Shown: one piece after another, positions 1 through 7,800 of the stretch
Layout of the letters: each line of letters opens with the position of its first letter
How positions within the stretch are numbered: the stretch's first letter is position 1
Source: Alphaproteobacteria bacterium UBA1301
GTDB lineage: Bacteria; Pseudomonadota; Alphaproteobacteria; Micropepsales; Micropepsaceae
Assembly: GCA_002307725.1 (NCBI GenBank)
Contig: DBUB01000004.1
Span: forward strand, 333,576-397,575
Reading direction: 5' to 3'
Length of the DNA: 64,000 nucleotides
Notes under the pieces: model-generated
Databases searched by the model: none
The model's input: the letters and a program-made list of their open reading frames with translations, nothing else
Told to the model about the DNA's origin: nothing
Translations under genes and position numbers: made by a program

Positions 1-1
1 G

Positions 2-109
2 GAGGCAGCGGTCCGGCGTGTTTCCGCCCTGCTGTACATGCGTTCGCATCTAACGACACCACCGGATGTGACCGACATGGGCGGCGGTATGTTCAACGTA
101 TTGGTCTGA
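2..109 (+). CDS. 3' end of an unidentified gene, cut by the window edge
   Basis: The frame starting at base 2 stays open to a TGA at 107-109 and would give the last 35 residues of a protein that begins outside the window. The tail ends in a Met/Gly-rich stretch, MGGGMFNVLV. It stops 26 bases before the first small YjfB-like gene on the same strand, so it may be the upstream member of that cluster. I do not recognise the family. The open stretch is short enough that chance cannot be excluded. Confidence 0.35.
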   Translation, partial: EAAVRRVSALLYMRSHLTTPPDVTDMGGGMFNVLV

Positions 110-135
110 CACCGGATGAATGGAAGGATCAGGTT

Positions 136-345
136 ATGAGTACATCGATGAGCATCTCCCCGGCCGGGATGCAAGCAAGTGCGGCCGTTTTCAATGTCGA
201 CTCTGTCGCCAAGTCGCGCGTGGAGAAACGCGACGACGTTGTGGCGCCGATCGAAACGACCAACAACCAGGCCACCAAGGCGGACATTTCGCTCTTGAAG
301 ATGAGCGATTCGTCCATGGGCCAGAACCTCGACATCCAAGTTTAA
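136..345 (+). CDS. small YjfB-like putative motility protein, copy 1
   Basis: This gene encodes 69 residues with no signal peptide and no membrane segment. The C-terminus MGQNLDIQV matches the conserved end (G-x-x-[IVL]-D-I-x) that I recall for the YjfB/putative motility protein family (PF14070), whose biochemical role is unknown. An AAGGA ribosome-binding site lies about 10 bases before the ATG. It is the first of three same-strand genes ending in this motif (136-345, 418-609, 712-897), and a fourth lies at 7395-7631. The body is polar and low in hydrophobics, as expected for a small soluble or helical protein. The family assignment is inferred from the C-terminal motif and size alone. Confidence 0.6.
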   Translation: MSTSMSISPAGMQASAAVFNVDSVAKSRVEKRDDVVAPIETTNNQATKADISLLKMSDSSMGQNLDIQV

Positions 346-417
346 CGCAACGACGCCGTCCGGAGCAACGGCGCAACCCAACACAGAAAGCGGCCTTGAA
401 AGAGGCCGACAAAACTA

Positions 418-609
418 ATGAGTGATTCTCTCAATGTTTCTGCGGCGAGCCTTATCAACCGTAGCAACGAACAGTACGGCCGCGCCTTGGTTGAACTGAT
501 CAAAGAGGCTGCGCACAAGAAGAAGGTGAACACCGACCTCGTCGATTCCACCTCCACGCCGTCGCAACCAGCCGATTATCTCGGCAACAACGTCGACATC
601 TCGGCCTGA
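418..609 (+). CDS. small YjfB-like putative motility protein, copy 2
   Basis: This gene encodes 63 residues. The N-terminal half (SAASLINRSNEQYGRALVEL) looks amphipathic-helical, followed by a Lys-rich turn and a flexible Ser/Thr/Pro segment. It ends in LGNNVDISA, the best match in this window to the YjfB-type terminal motif LG-x-x-[IV]-D-I. A GAAAGAGG stretch lies about 12 bases upstream of the ATG, a slightly long spacing. It sits 72 bases after copy 1 and 102 before copy 3 on the same strand, so the three may be one transcript. Sequence outside the C-terminus has diverged strongly from the other copies. The function is unknown. Confidence 0.6.
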   Translation: MSDSLNVSAASLINRSNEQYGRALVELIKEAAHKKKVNTDLVDSTSTPSQPADYLGNNVDISA

Positions 610-711
610 GAATCGAACGAAGATTATTGTTCCACCATATTTTGCGGGCGGGGATGAACGGCCACTCGAAGCCCAGTTCCTCCGCCTGTTCCTGGAGAAA
701 GGTGCAAACCA

Positions 712-897
712 ATGGCTATTGCCCTGAACAATGACGCGGCCATCAACGCGGCCATGCGCGCCTTATCGGTGGCACATCAGATTCAAACAGCCAACAGCAC
801 GGCACAAGCAACTGCGACCGTCCAAAGAGTCAACGCCACACCGGTCGCCGCGTCCCGCACCGCCGAAGTCCCAAACAGTGTCGACTTGAAGGTTTAA
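712..897 (+). CDS. small YjfB-like putative motility protein, copy 3
   Basis: This gene encodes 61 residues: an Ala-rich probable helix (residues 1-30), a Thr/Ala-rich linker, and the terminal motif PNSVDLKV, a variant of the VDI ending of copies 1, 2 and 4. A good ribosome-binding site (AGAAAGG) sits 7 bases before the ATG. It ends 11 bases before the stop codon of the oppositely oriented peptidase gene, so the cluster terminates here. Copy 3 is the most diverged in the motif (VDL rather than VDI). It is called a member by position, size and C-terminus; the role is unknown. Confidence 0.55.
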   Translation: MAIALNNDAAINAAMRALSVAHQIQTANSTAQATATVQRVNATPVAASRTAEVPNSVDLKV

Positions 898-908
898 GCC
901 TCCTTGGG

Positions 909-3023
909 TCACTCCACTGGTTTCAGTCCCAGCTTCTCCGCCAGATAAACGAACGTCAGTCCCCACAATTCTGCCGACTGTTTGTGGTTCGCTGCCGCGG
1001 CGTGACCGCCATCGGTGTTTTCGTAGAACAGAACCTCGTGGCCCTGCTCTTCCATGCGTGCCGCCATTTTGCGCGCATGCACCGGCGTGACGCGGTCGTC
1101 GCTGGTCGCGGTGACGAAGAACACCGGGGGGTATTTCTTGTCTTTGCTGACGTTCTGATACGGCGAATATTTGCCGATGTACGCGGCCGCCTTAGGATCG
1201 CTAGGGTCGCCATATTCGCCGATCCACGAGGCGCCAGCGCCGATCTGGGTGTAGCGGATCATGTCGATCAACGGCACCTGACAGACCACGGCACCGAGCA
1301 GCTCGGGATGTTGGGTCATCACCGTGGAAACCAAGAGCCCGCCATTGGAGCCGCCAACGATGCCGAGTTGTTTCGCCGTGGTGATTTTCTTGGCGATGAG
1401 ATCGGCCGCGACGGCGGCAAAATCGTCGAACGCCTTCTGGCGATTTTCTTTCAGCGCCGCTGCGTGCCAGCCAGGGCCGAATTCGCCGCCGCCGCGGATA
1501 TTGGCGAGCACATAGATGCCGCCCTTAGCCACCCATAGCTTGCCGAAATTGGCTGAATAGAACGGAGTCTCGGATATCTCGAAACCGCCGTAACCGTTAA
1601 GAATGGCCGGTGCCGGGCCCTTCAAATTCTTCGGCCGCATCACGAAATAGGGAATCTTGGTGCCGTCAGTGGAGGTCGCCTCGTACTGCACCGTCTCCAT
1701 ACCGGCCGCATCAAAGCGCGACGGCAGCGCTTTGATTTCCTTGGGCGTATCCTTGCCGTCGTCAAAATAAAGCGTCGGGGCCTTCAGGAAGCTCTCGAAC
1801 GACAGATAGACCTCAGGGCCGTAATCATTGGTCGAAATGATGCTGGCCGTGCCGCCGTCGGGCAGTGGCAATTTCTTGTCGGCCCACTTGCCGTCCTTCA
1901 GGCGGAAGGCGTGCACCTCGCCAATCACATTGTTCAGCACCGAGACGTAAACCGCATCACGCCCGGTGGCGACGCCTTCGATCGAAGCGCGAGGGCCGGG
2001 CGTGTAAAGTACTTCCAGCGCCGACTCGCTGAATTGCGGCCTATCCGTTTCGAAGCGATAGCCCAGCAACGTCCCCTTTCCGACGCCGCTGTCTCCTTCG
2101 AACATCCAGTCATCGCGCAGCGTGAACAGGAACTGGCCGTGGTGCAGCCCCTGCATCTGCGCCGACTGCGGCACAGGGATTTTCGTCAATTTTTTGTCGG
2201 TGCCGATCACGAAATACTCGGATTCGAAGAAGCTCGGCGAACGGACAACCATCGCCACGTTCTTGTTACCGTCGCGCAGCACCGTCGCCGAGACCGACAC
2301 GTCGCTCTCTTTGCCTTCCAGCAGTGTCTTGGCCGCTTCGATCTTCTCGCCGCGATGCCATATCTTGACGATGCGCGGATAACCGGAACTGGTCATTGAG
2401 CCGGCGCCGAAGTCGGTGCCGAACAAAACCGTGTCGTCATCTACCAGCGTCACATCGGACTTGGCCTCTTTGAGGAAGAAGCCGCCTTTCACGAATGCCT
2501 TCGAGGCGAGGTCGAACTCGCGCACCACCACGGCGTCACCGCCGCCGCGCGACAGCTGGACGAGACAGCGCTTCTCGCTCGGCGCGCAGGAGGTGCCCTT
2601 CCACACCCAATTTTCCTTATCGTCGGCAGCGAGTTTGTCGACATCGATCAGCACGTCCCACTTGGGCGCGGGCGCCGCATAATCGGCAACGGTGGTGCGC
2701 CGCCACAAGCCTTTGGGGTGCTCGGCATCCTGCCAATAGTTGTAGACGAAGCCATGATCGAGGCCGCCGTAAGGGATGCGGTCCTTGGCGTCGAGCACTT
2801 TGAGGATGAAGTCGTAGTTCGTCTGATAGGCCGGATCGGCCTTCAATAGCCCAAGCGACTTGGCATTCTGGTCCTTGACCCAGGCCAGCGGCTTGGCACC
2901 GTGGACGTCTTCGAGCCAGATATACGGATCATTCATAGGGTTACTCTTCTCAGCCGCAAACGCGGCGCCAAAAGCGGTGGACAGGACAAAAGCGGAAAAA
3001 ATAGTCACGGCGGCGCGACGCAT
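909..3023 (-). CDS. secreted prolyl oligopeptidase family (S9A) serine peptidase
   Basis: The product is about 704 residues, the usual length for the prolyl oligopeptidase family, which cleaves short peptides after proline or related residues. The start at 3023 is preferred over an in-frame ATG at 3074, because it opens directly into a signal peptide (MRRAAVTIFSAFVLSTAFG...AFA) and has a GGAGAG ribosome-binding site. The family's N-terminal DPYIWLEDV motif follows the signal. The beta-propeller region fills the middle, and the catalytic hydrolase domain is at the C-terminus: nucleophile Ser559 in GGSNGGL, Asp about 642 in TSDDRV, His674 in GGHAAAANH. Location is periplasmic or secreted by inference. 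It stands alone, convergent with the small-protein cluster and divergent from dapF. Confidence 0.9.
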   Translation of the reverse strand: MRRAAVTIFSAFVLSTAFGAAFAAEKSNPMNDPYIWLEDVHGAKPLAWVKDQNAKSLGLLKADPAYQTNYDFILKVLDAKDRIPYGGLDHGFVYNYWQDAEHPKGLWRRTTVADYAAPAPKWDVLIDVDKLAADDKENWVWKGTSCAPSEKRCLVQLSRGGGDAVVVREFDLASKAFVKGGFFLKEAKSDVTLVDDDTVLFGTDFGAGSMTSSGYPRIVKIWHRGEKIEAAKTLLEGKESDVSVSATVLRDGNKNVAMVVRSPSFFESEYFVIGTDKKLTKIPVPQSAQMQGLHHGQFLFTLRDDWMFEGDSGVGKGTLLGYRFETDRPQFSESALEVLYTPGPRASIEGVATGRDAVYVSVLNNVIGEVHAFRLKDGKWADKKLPLPDGGTASIISTNDYGPEVYLSFESFLKAPTLYFDDGKDTPKEIKALPSRFDAAGMETVQYEATSTDGTKIPYFVMRPKNLKGPAPAILNGYGGFEISETPFYSANFGKLWVAKGGIYVLANIRGGGEFGPGWHAAALKENRQKAFDDFAAVAADLIAKKITTAKQLGIVGGSNGGLLVSTVMTQHPELLGAVVCQVPLIDMIRYTQIGAGASWIGEYGDPSDPKAAAYIGKYSPYQNVSKDKKYPPVFFVTATSDDRVTPVHARKMAARMEEQGHEVLFYENTDGGHAAAANHKQSAELWGLTFVYLAEKLGLKPVE

Positions 3024-3125
3024 AGAACTCTCCAGCCCGGGAATCCTGTCAAAATTGGAGCCGGGGCGGCCCATCCGTCAACCCGGCACTGGCCGAAAGC
3101 GGAGCCACCGCCTATATAGCGGCCT

Positions 3126-3953
3126 ATGATCCCGTTCTTGAAAATGCACGGCCTGGGCAACGATTTCGCCGTCTTCGACGCGCGCCGACAACCGCTTGCG
3201 CTCGATGCCGCCGCCGCGCGCCTGATCGGCGACCGCCACCGCGGCATCGGCTGCGACCAGATTATCGTGATCGAGCCCCCCCCAGAATCCGATCAAGCGG
3301 AGGCCGACGCCTTCATGCGCATCCGCAATGCCGACGGCGACGAAGTGGAAACCTGCGGCAACGCTGCCCGCTGCGTCGCGCGCCTGCTGTTCGACGAAAC
3401 CGGCAAGAATACGATTACCCTGATGACGTTGGCAGGACCGCTCGTTTGCACCGATACCGGCCGCGGACTTATCACCGTCGATATGGGGGCGCCCGAACTG
3501 GCGTGGGATCGCATTCCGCTCGCCCGGCCGGTGGACACCAATCTCTTCGCCCTCAATGTGGACGGCGAAAATTACAATTGCGCCGCCGTTTCGATGGGCA
3601 ATCCGCATTGCATCCTGTTCGTCGACGATGCCGAGGCCGCGCCGGTGGCGACACTCGGGCCCCGCATCGAAACCCATCCGATGTTTCCCAAACGCACCAA
3701 TGTCGAATTCGTCACGGTGCGCGATGGCGGGCACTTGCGGATGCGGGTTTGGGAACGCGGCGCCGGGATCACCAAGGCCTGCGGTTCGGGCACCTGCGCC
3801 AGCGTTGTCGCCGCGCATCGCCGCGGCCTGACCGGCGCCAAGGTCGAGGTCACGCTCGACGGCGGCCTTCTCACCATCACGCTGCAGAACGGCCACGTCT
3901 TGATGACCGGCCCAACCGCGTTAGCCTATCGCGGCGAGATTGCACTTTCATGA
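3126..3953 (+). CDS. dapF: diaminopimelate epimerase
   Basis: DapF interconverts LL- and meso-diaminopimelate, the last-but-one step to lysine and the source of the peptidoglycan cross-linking residue. The protein has 275 residues, the normal length. Both catalytic cysteines are visible: Cys78 in ETCGNAARC and the second in KACGSGTCAS, each in one half of the pseudo-symmetric fold. The N-terminus MIPFLKMHGLGNDF is diagnostic. The stop codon overlaps the mtaB start (ATGA), so the two are translationally coupled. It is the first gene of dapF-mtaB-ftsY-yciB, a common alphaproteobacterial order. Only about 100 bases separate it from the divergent peptidase gene, so its promoter lies there. Confidence 0.97.
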   Translation: MIPFLKMHGLGNDFAVFDARRQPLALDAAAARLIGDRHRGIGCDQIIVIEPPPESDQAEADAFMRIRNADGDEVETCGNAARCVARLLFDETGKNTITLMTLAGPLVCTDTGRGLITVDMGAPELAWDRIPLARPVDTNLFALNVDGENYNCAAVSMGNPHCILFVDDAEAAPVATLGPRIETHPMFPKRTNVEFVTVRDGGHLRMRVWERGAGITKACGSGTCASVVAAHRRGLTGAKVEVTLDGGLLTITLQNGHVLMTGPTALAYRGEIALS

Positions 3954-5182
3954 GTGCCGACATCATCACCTTCGGCTGCCGGCTCAACGCTTACGAGTCG
4001 GAGGCAATCCGGGAACGCACCGCGGGTCTCGACAACACCGTGGTGGTGAACACCTGCGCGGTGACGGCCGAAGCGGTGCGCCAGTCGCGCCAGCAAATCC
4101 GCAAAATCCGCCGCGAACGGCCGGAGGCGCGCATCATCGTCACTGGTTGCGCCGCTCAAACCGATCCCGATAGCTATGCCAAGATGCCCGAGGTCGATTT
4201 CGTGCTCGGCAACGCCGACAAGCTCGATCCCAAGAGCTATGCGCTGGGTATACCCGAGCGGGTGCGCGTCAACGACATCATGAGCGTCAAGGAAACCGCC
4301 GCCCAATTCGTCGAATGCTTCGAGGGCCGGGCCCGCGCCTTCCTGCAAGTGCAAAACGGCTGCGATCATCGCTGCACCTTCTGCATCATCCCGTTCGGGC
4401 GCGGCAATTCGCGCTCGGTCGGTATGGGCGCGGTGGTGGAAGAGGCCCGCCACCTTGCCGCGGGCGGCTATGGTGAGATCGTGCTGACCGGCGTCGATCT
4501 GACCAGTTACGGCCATGACCTGCCCGGTACGCCAACCCTCGGGGCCCTGGTGCGCAAGATTCTGAAACTGGTGCCGGAGCTGAAGCGTCTGCGCATTTCT
4601 TCGATCGATTCCATCGAGGCCGATGACGAGCTGATGGCCGCCATCGCCGAGGAAGAGCGGCTGATGCCGCATTTCCATCTTTCGGCGCAATCCGGCGACG
4701 ACATGATCCTCAAGCGGATGAAACGCCGCCATTCGCGGTCGGACACCATCCGCTTCTGTGCCGAGGTGCGCCGGCTACGGCCAGACGCCGCCCTCGGGGC
4801 CGATTTGATTGCCGGTTTCCCCACCGAAACCGAAGAAATGTTCGAAAACACCGTTAGGCTGGTGGATGAAGCCGGACTTTCGATGCTTCACGTTTTTCCC
4901 TTCAGCCCGCGCCAAGGGACCCCGGCGGCGCGAATGCCGCAAGTGCCGCGTGCCAGCGTCAAGGACCGGGCCGCGCGCCTCAGGACCAAAGGCGCCGCAG
5001 CCTTACAGCAATACTATTCCACGCTAATCGGCCGCGAAGAGACCCTGCTGGTCGAAAAGCCGGGCCTTGGGCGCACACCTGCGTTCGTTCCGGTTGCCTT
5101 TGCCGGCGAAGCGGACGATTTCATCCGCGTGCGCATCACCGGCGCCACGAGCGACCATCTCACCGGAGACATTCTTTCATGA
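3950..5182 (+). CDS. mtaB: tRNA t6A37 methylthiotransferase MtaB
   Basis: This radical-SAM enzyme adds a methylthio group to N6-threonylcarbamoyladenosine at tRNA position 37, giving ms2t6A. The product is 410 residues. The N-terminal methylthiotransferase domain carries its three cluster cysteines in FGCRLNAYE, VNTCAVT and VTGCAAQ. The radical-SAM CxxxCxxC is in CDHRCTFC, about residue 136-143. A C-terminal TRAM-like region follows. The frame is open a further 500 bases upstream inside dapF, but homology begins at MSADIITFGC, so the ATG at 3950 overlapping the dapF stop is the start. It overlaps ftsY at its own end by four bases. Confidence 0.95.
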   Translation: MSADIITFGCRLNAYESEAIRERTAGLDNTVVVNTCAVTAEAVRQSRQQIRKIRRERPEARIIVTGCAAQTDPDSYAKMPEVDFVLGNADKLDPKSYALGIPERVRVNDIMSVKETAAQFVECFEGRARAFLQVQNGCDHRCTFCIIPFGRGNSRSVGMGAVVEEARHLAAGGYGEIVLTGVDLTSYGHDLPGTPTLGALVRKILKLVPELKRLRISSIDSIEADDELMAAIAEEERLMPHFHLSAQSGDDMILKRMKRRHSRSDTIRFCAEVRRLRPDAALGADLIAGFPTETEEMFENTVRLVDEAGLSMLHVFPFSPRQGTPAARMPQVPRASVKDRAARLRTKGAAALQQYYSTLIGREETLLVEKPGLGRTPAFVPVAFAGEADDFIRVRITGATSDHLTGDILS

Positions 5183-6114
5183 GGCAATTCGGCGAAGCTG
5201 CCCCCCCGCCGACCTTTTTCGAAAAGCTCCGGGTGGGCCTTGCGAAAAGCGCCAGCGCGCTCGGCCTCGAAGCCCTGGTCAAGAAGAAGATCGACGACGT
5301 CTCGCTGGCCGAACTGGAAGCAGCCCTGATCCGGGCCGATCTCGGCGCCGCGCAGGCCGAATCCATCACCGCGGTGGTTGCCAAGGGCCGCTACGACCAG
5401 GATGTCGCGACCTACGATTTGCGCCGTATCATCGCCGATGAGATCGCAAAAATCCTGGAACCAGTCGCCAAACCGCTGGCGATCGATCCGGCAATCAAGC
5501 CGTTCGTGATCCTGGTGGCGGGCGTCAACGGCACCGGCAAGACCACGACCATCGGCAAGATCGCCGCCAAGCTCACGCGCGAGGGTAAGAAAGTTGTACT
5601 GGCGGCTGGCGACACCTTCCGCGCCGCGGCCATCGAGCAGCTTCAGGTCTGGGGCGAACGGGCGGGCGCCGAAGTGGTCTCGCGCGCCGCGGGTGGCGAT
5701 GCGGCCGGGCTTTGCTTCGATGCGTTCACGCGGGCGCGTCAGGCTGGCGCTGATGTCTTGTTGATCGACACCGCCGGACGGCTGCAAAACAAAGCCGGGC
5801 TGATGGCCGAACTGGAAAAAATCGTGCGGGTTCTCAAGAAACAGGACCCCACGGCACCCCATGGCACCCTTTTGATCCTGGACGCCACCACGGGGCAGAA
5901 CGCCCTGTCGCAAGTGGAAGCCTTCACGGCCGCCGTTCCGCTCACCGGACTTGTCATGACCAAGTTGGACGGCACCGCCAAAGGCGGTATTCTGGTAGCC
6001 CTCGCCGCCAAATTTGGGATACCTGTCCATTTTATAGGCGTCGGCGAGCATGAAGAGGATCTGCAGAGTTTCTCCGCGGACGTCTTCGCCAAAGCGCTGA
6101 CGGGGGCCGCATGA
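5179..6114 (+). CDS. ftsY: signal recognition particle receptor FtsY
   Basis: FtsY docks SRP-ribosome complexes at the inner membrane and is the GTPase partner of Ffh. This is a 311-residue NG-domain protein. The N-domain helices occupy about residues 10-100, then G1 GVNGTGKTTT, DTFRAAAIEQL, G3 DTAGR and G4 TKLDGTAKGG. The long acidic A-domain of the E. coli protein is absent, as is common in alphaproteobacteria; membrane contact would rely on the short N-terminal amphipathic stretch (FFEKLRVGLAKSA). The gene starts inside the mtaB stop (ATGA) and ends overlapping the yciB start, so the whole operon is translationally linked. Confidence 0.97.
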   Translation: MRQFGEAAPPPTFFEKLRVGLAKSASALGLEALVKKKIDDVSLAELEAALIRADLGAAQAESITAVVAKGRYDQDVATYDLRRIIADEIAKILEPVAKPLAIDPAIKPFVILVAGVNGTGKTTTIGKIAAKLTREGKKVVLAAGDTFRAAAIEQLQVWGERAGAEVVSRAAGGDAAGLCFDAFTRARQAGADVLLIDTAGRLQNKAGLMAELEKIVRVLKKQDPTAPHGTLLILDATTGQNALSQVEAFTAAVPLTGLVMTKLDGTAKGGILVALAAKFGIPVHFIGVGEHEEDLQSFSADVFAKALTGAA

Positions 6115-6662
6115 ATCCGCAATTGAGACGCAGCCTGCTAGATTTCGGCCCGCTGCTGCTGTTCTTCGTCGCATACAGACTGTTTGATTTCAAAGTGGCG
6201 ACGGCCACGGTGATGGCGGGCGCGGTCGCGGCCGTCGTGCTGGGCTATGTGTTTGACCGCAAGCTGCATCCGGTGCCGCTGGTGACCGCGGTGATCGTTC
6301 TGATCTTCGGTGGGCTCACGCTTTATCTAAACGACAAGATGTTCATGAAAATGAAGCCGACCATGATCTACGGTCTGTTTGCGGCGACCCTACTGGGGGG
6401 ACTTGCGTTCAACCGGCTGTTCATAAAGTACATATTTCAAGCGGCCATATCGCTTGAAGAGAAGAACTGGCGTATACTGACGGCCCGCTTCGGCGGCTTC
6501 TGCATCGGCATGGCGATCCTCAACGAATTGATATGGCGGAGCTTTTCCGACGGCGTGTGGGTTACGTTCCACACCTTCGGCGCCATCGCCCTGACGCTGC
6601 TGTTTTCGTTCAGCCAAGTGCCGTTCCTGCTCAAGCATCAAATTGCTTCCGACACGGAATAG
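6111..6662 (+). CDS. yciB: YciB/IspZ inner-membrane septation protein
   Basis: The product is a 183-residue polytopic inner-membrane protein of the YciB (intracellular septation protein A) family, which is linked to cell-envelope maintenance and division. Five to six hydrophobic segments are evident. The family motif NDKMFMKMKPTMIYGLFA is present around residues 67-84, and the NWRILT...FCIGMAILNE region follows. It starts inside the ftsY stop codon. In many alphaproteobacteria ftsY-yciB is followed by ccm genes; here the ccm operon lies about 1 kb downstream on the opposite strand. A perfect GC hairpin without a T tract follows at 6669-6686. Confidence 0.95.
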   Translation: MNPQLRRSLLDFGPLLLFFVAYRLFDFKVATATVMAGAVAAVVLGYVFDRKLHPVPLVTAVIVLIFGGLTLYLNDKMFMKMKPTMIYGLFAATLLGGLAFNRLFIKYIFQAAISLEEKNWRILTARFGGFCIGMAILNELIWRSFSDGVWVTFHTFGAIALTLLFSFSQVPFLLKHQIASDTE

Positions 6663-6668
6663 TCGGCT

Positions 6669-6686
6669 CGCGATCACCTGATCGCG
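6669..6686 (+). terminator. possible terminator hairpin after yciB
   Basis: CGCGATC and GATCGCG form a 7-bp perfect stem around a 4-base loop just after the yciB stop. No T run follows, so it may be a 3'-end stabiliser or part of a Rho-dependent end rather than an intrinsic terminator. Confidence 0.35.
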
Positions 6687-6869
6687 CAGCAACGCGTTGC
6701 CTCGACGCACCCCTTCGCGGTAGACACAGTTGTCGGCCGCGTTATGGTTGGTTATTGTTTGGCATTCACGTCAGCCCGTGACGTTGAGCGTCCAGCGTAT
6801 CGTAGAATGTAAAATGTTGTCGCGCAGGCGTATGGTCTGCTGAATTGATATTGCGGAGGCGGGGGCACA

Positions 6870-7379
6870 ATGATGAAGAGCCAGCGTAAAGCGAATGGAG
6901 GCTTTGAGCTTGCGGAAGCGCCATCCCACCTTATCAAGCGATGCCAGCAGTATTTCGGCGATTTGTATGCGCGCGAAGCCGGCTCGTGCGAGCTGACGAA
7001 GCAGCAGTTTACGGTGCTCGCCGCGCTCGAAAACAACGAAGGCGTCAGTCAGACGGCGCTGGTCGAGATGACGGGTATTGACCGTTCGACCTTGGCCGAA
7101 ATGGTCCGCCGCATGCTCGAACGTAACCTGATCAGCCGCGAACGCACCGAGAAGGATGCCCGCGCCAACGCGGTCGCGATCACCGCAAGCGGCCGCAAGG
7201 CGCTGCGCGTGGCCCGCTCGGCCGCCGATCGCGCCGAAAAGGCGCTGCTCGACCCGCTGCCGGCGTCGGAACGCACCAAGTTCATCAAAGCATTGGCGGC
7301 GATTGCGGCGGCCGGTGAGGCGTTTGCCGCCAATGGCGCGCCGAAACCCCGCGCCAAGACGCGCAAGCGCCGCAGCTGA
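6870..7379 (+). CDS. MarR family transcriptional regulator
   Basis: This is a 169-residue winged-helix regulator. The recognition region shows the MarR pattern: ELTKQQFTVLAALENNEGVSQTALVEMTGIDRSTLAEMVRRMLERNLISRER spans the second helix, recognition helix and start of the wing, and DARANAVAITASGRKAL matches the wing motif DxRxxxxxLTxxG. The Lys/Arg-rich C-terminus (KPRAKTRKRRS) could add nonspecific DNA contact. Tandem ATGs at 6870 and 6873 follow a GGAGGCGGGGG stretch. It stands alone; its effector and targets cannot be told. MarR genes often control a neighbour, here possibly the ccm operon or itself. Confidence 0.9.
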   Translation: MMKSQRKANGGFELAEAPSHLIKRCQQYFGDLYAREAGSCELTKQQFTVLAALENNEGVSQTALVEMTGIDRSTLAEMVRRMLERNLISRERTEKDARANAVAITASGRKALRVARSAADRAEKALLDPLPASERTKFIKALAAIAAAGEAFAANGAPKPRAKTRKRRS

Positions 7380-7394
7380 GGCTGAGGTTTAATA

Positions 7395-7631
7395 TCAAAT
7401 TTTTATATCGACGTTGGTGCCCGGGCGGACATAACCGCTGGCTGCTGTCGTACCGGTTGTTGTGTTTGTGCCCGTCATCGCCGCCGGCACAGCCTGCTTG
7501 GCCACGTCCTGGTGCACAGCCGCTTGTGGCGTCGACTTGAACGCGATCGGCTCGAATGCTGCGGCAGTGCCCGGCGTACGGCTGGGGGCTTGGCTTTGCG
7601 AGGCCAGAAGATTTGCGGCGCTGATCTGCAT
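7395..7631 (-). CDS. small YjfB-like putative motility protein, copy 4
   Basis: This gene encodes 78 residues, Ala/Thr/Pro-rich throughout, ending in RPGTNVDIKI. This is the same C-terminal (G-x-N-V-D-I) motif that ends the small proteins at 136-345 and 418-609. It lies 13 bases downstream of ccmD on the same strand, so it is probably transcribed with the cytochrome c maturation genes, although nothing in its sequence suggests a role there. It is hydrophilic, with no signal peptide and no cysteine. The ribosome-binding site is poor, which fits readthrough expression. The assignment is by the terminal motif and length only. Confidence 0.5.
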   Translation of the reverse strand: MQISAANLLASQSQAPSRTPGTAAAFEPIAFKSTPQAAVHQDVAKQAVPAAMTGTNTTTGTTAASGYVRPGTNVDIKI

Positions 7632-7644
7632 GGCGAGGAGAATT

Positions 7645-7800
7645 TCAGAGATTGGTTTCTGAAACCTTTATTTCCGCTAAGCGCTTCTTGGCGCGGTACC
7701 ATTTGGCATAGGTCACGGCGACGGCGGCGCCCAGAACCAACCCGCTGAGGACGTAGGCGCTCCAGACATAGGCGGCGTAAGTCCCAAGGACCATGGTCAT
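7645..7800 (-). CDS. ccmD: heme exporter protein CcmD
   Basis: CcmD is a small membrane protein that helps release holo-CcmE from the CcmABC complex during cytochrome c maturation. The product is 51 residues: a single transmembrane helix (residues about 9-31, AYVWSAYVLSGLVLGAAVAV) followed by the basic YRAKKRLAEI tail typical of the family. The ATG at 7800 overlaps the ccmC stop (ATGA) and has a strong GGGGAGG ribosome-binding site. Its frame stays open far upstream through ccmC and ccmB, which is a GC-rich artefact. The gene order ccmA-ccmB-ccmC-ccmD confirms it. Confidence 0.9.
   Translation of the reverse strand: MTMVLGTYAAYVWSAYVLSGLVLGAAVAVTYAKWYRAKKRLAEIKVSETNL

Noticed and set aside
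3446..3949. N-terminal extension of the mtaB frame inside dapF
   Set aside because: Homology to MtaB begins at 3950 and the extension reads through the dapF coding region out of frame.
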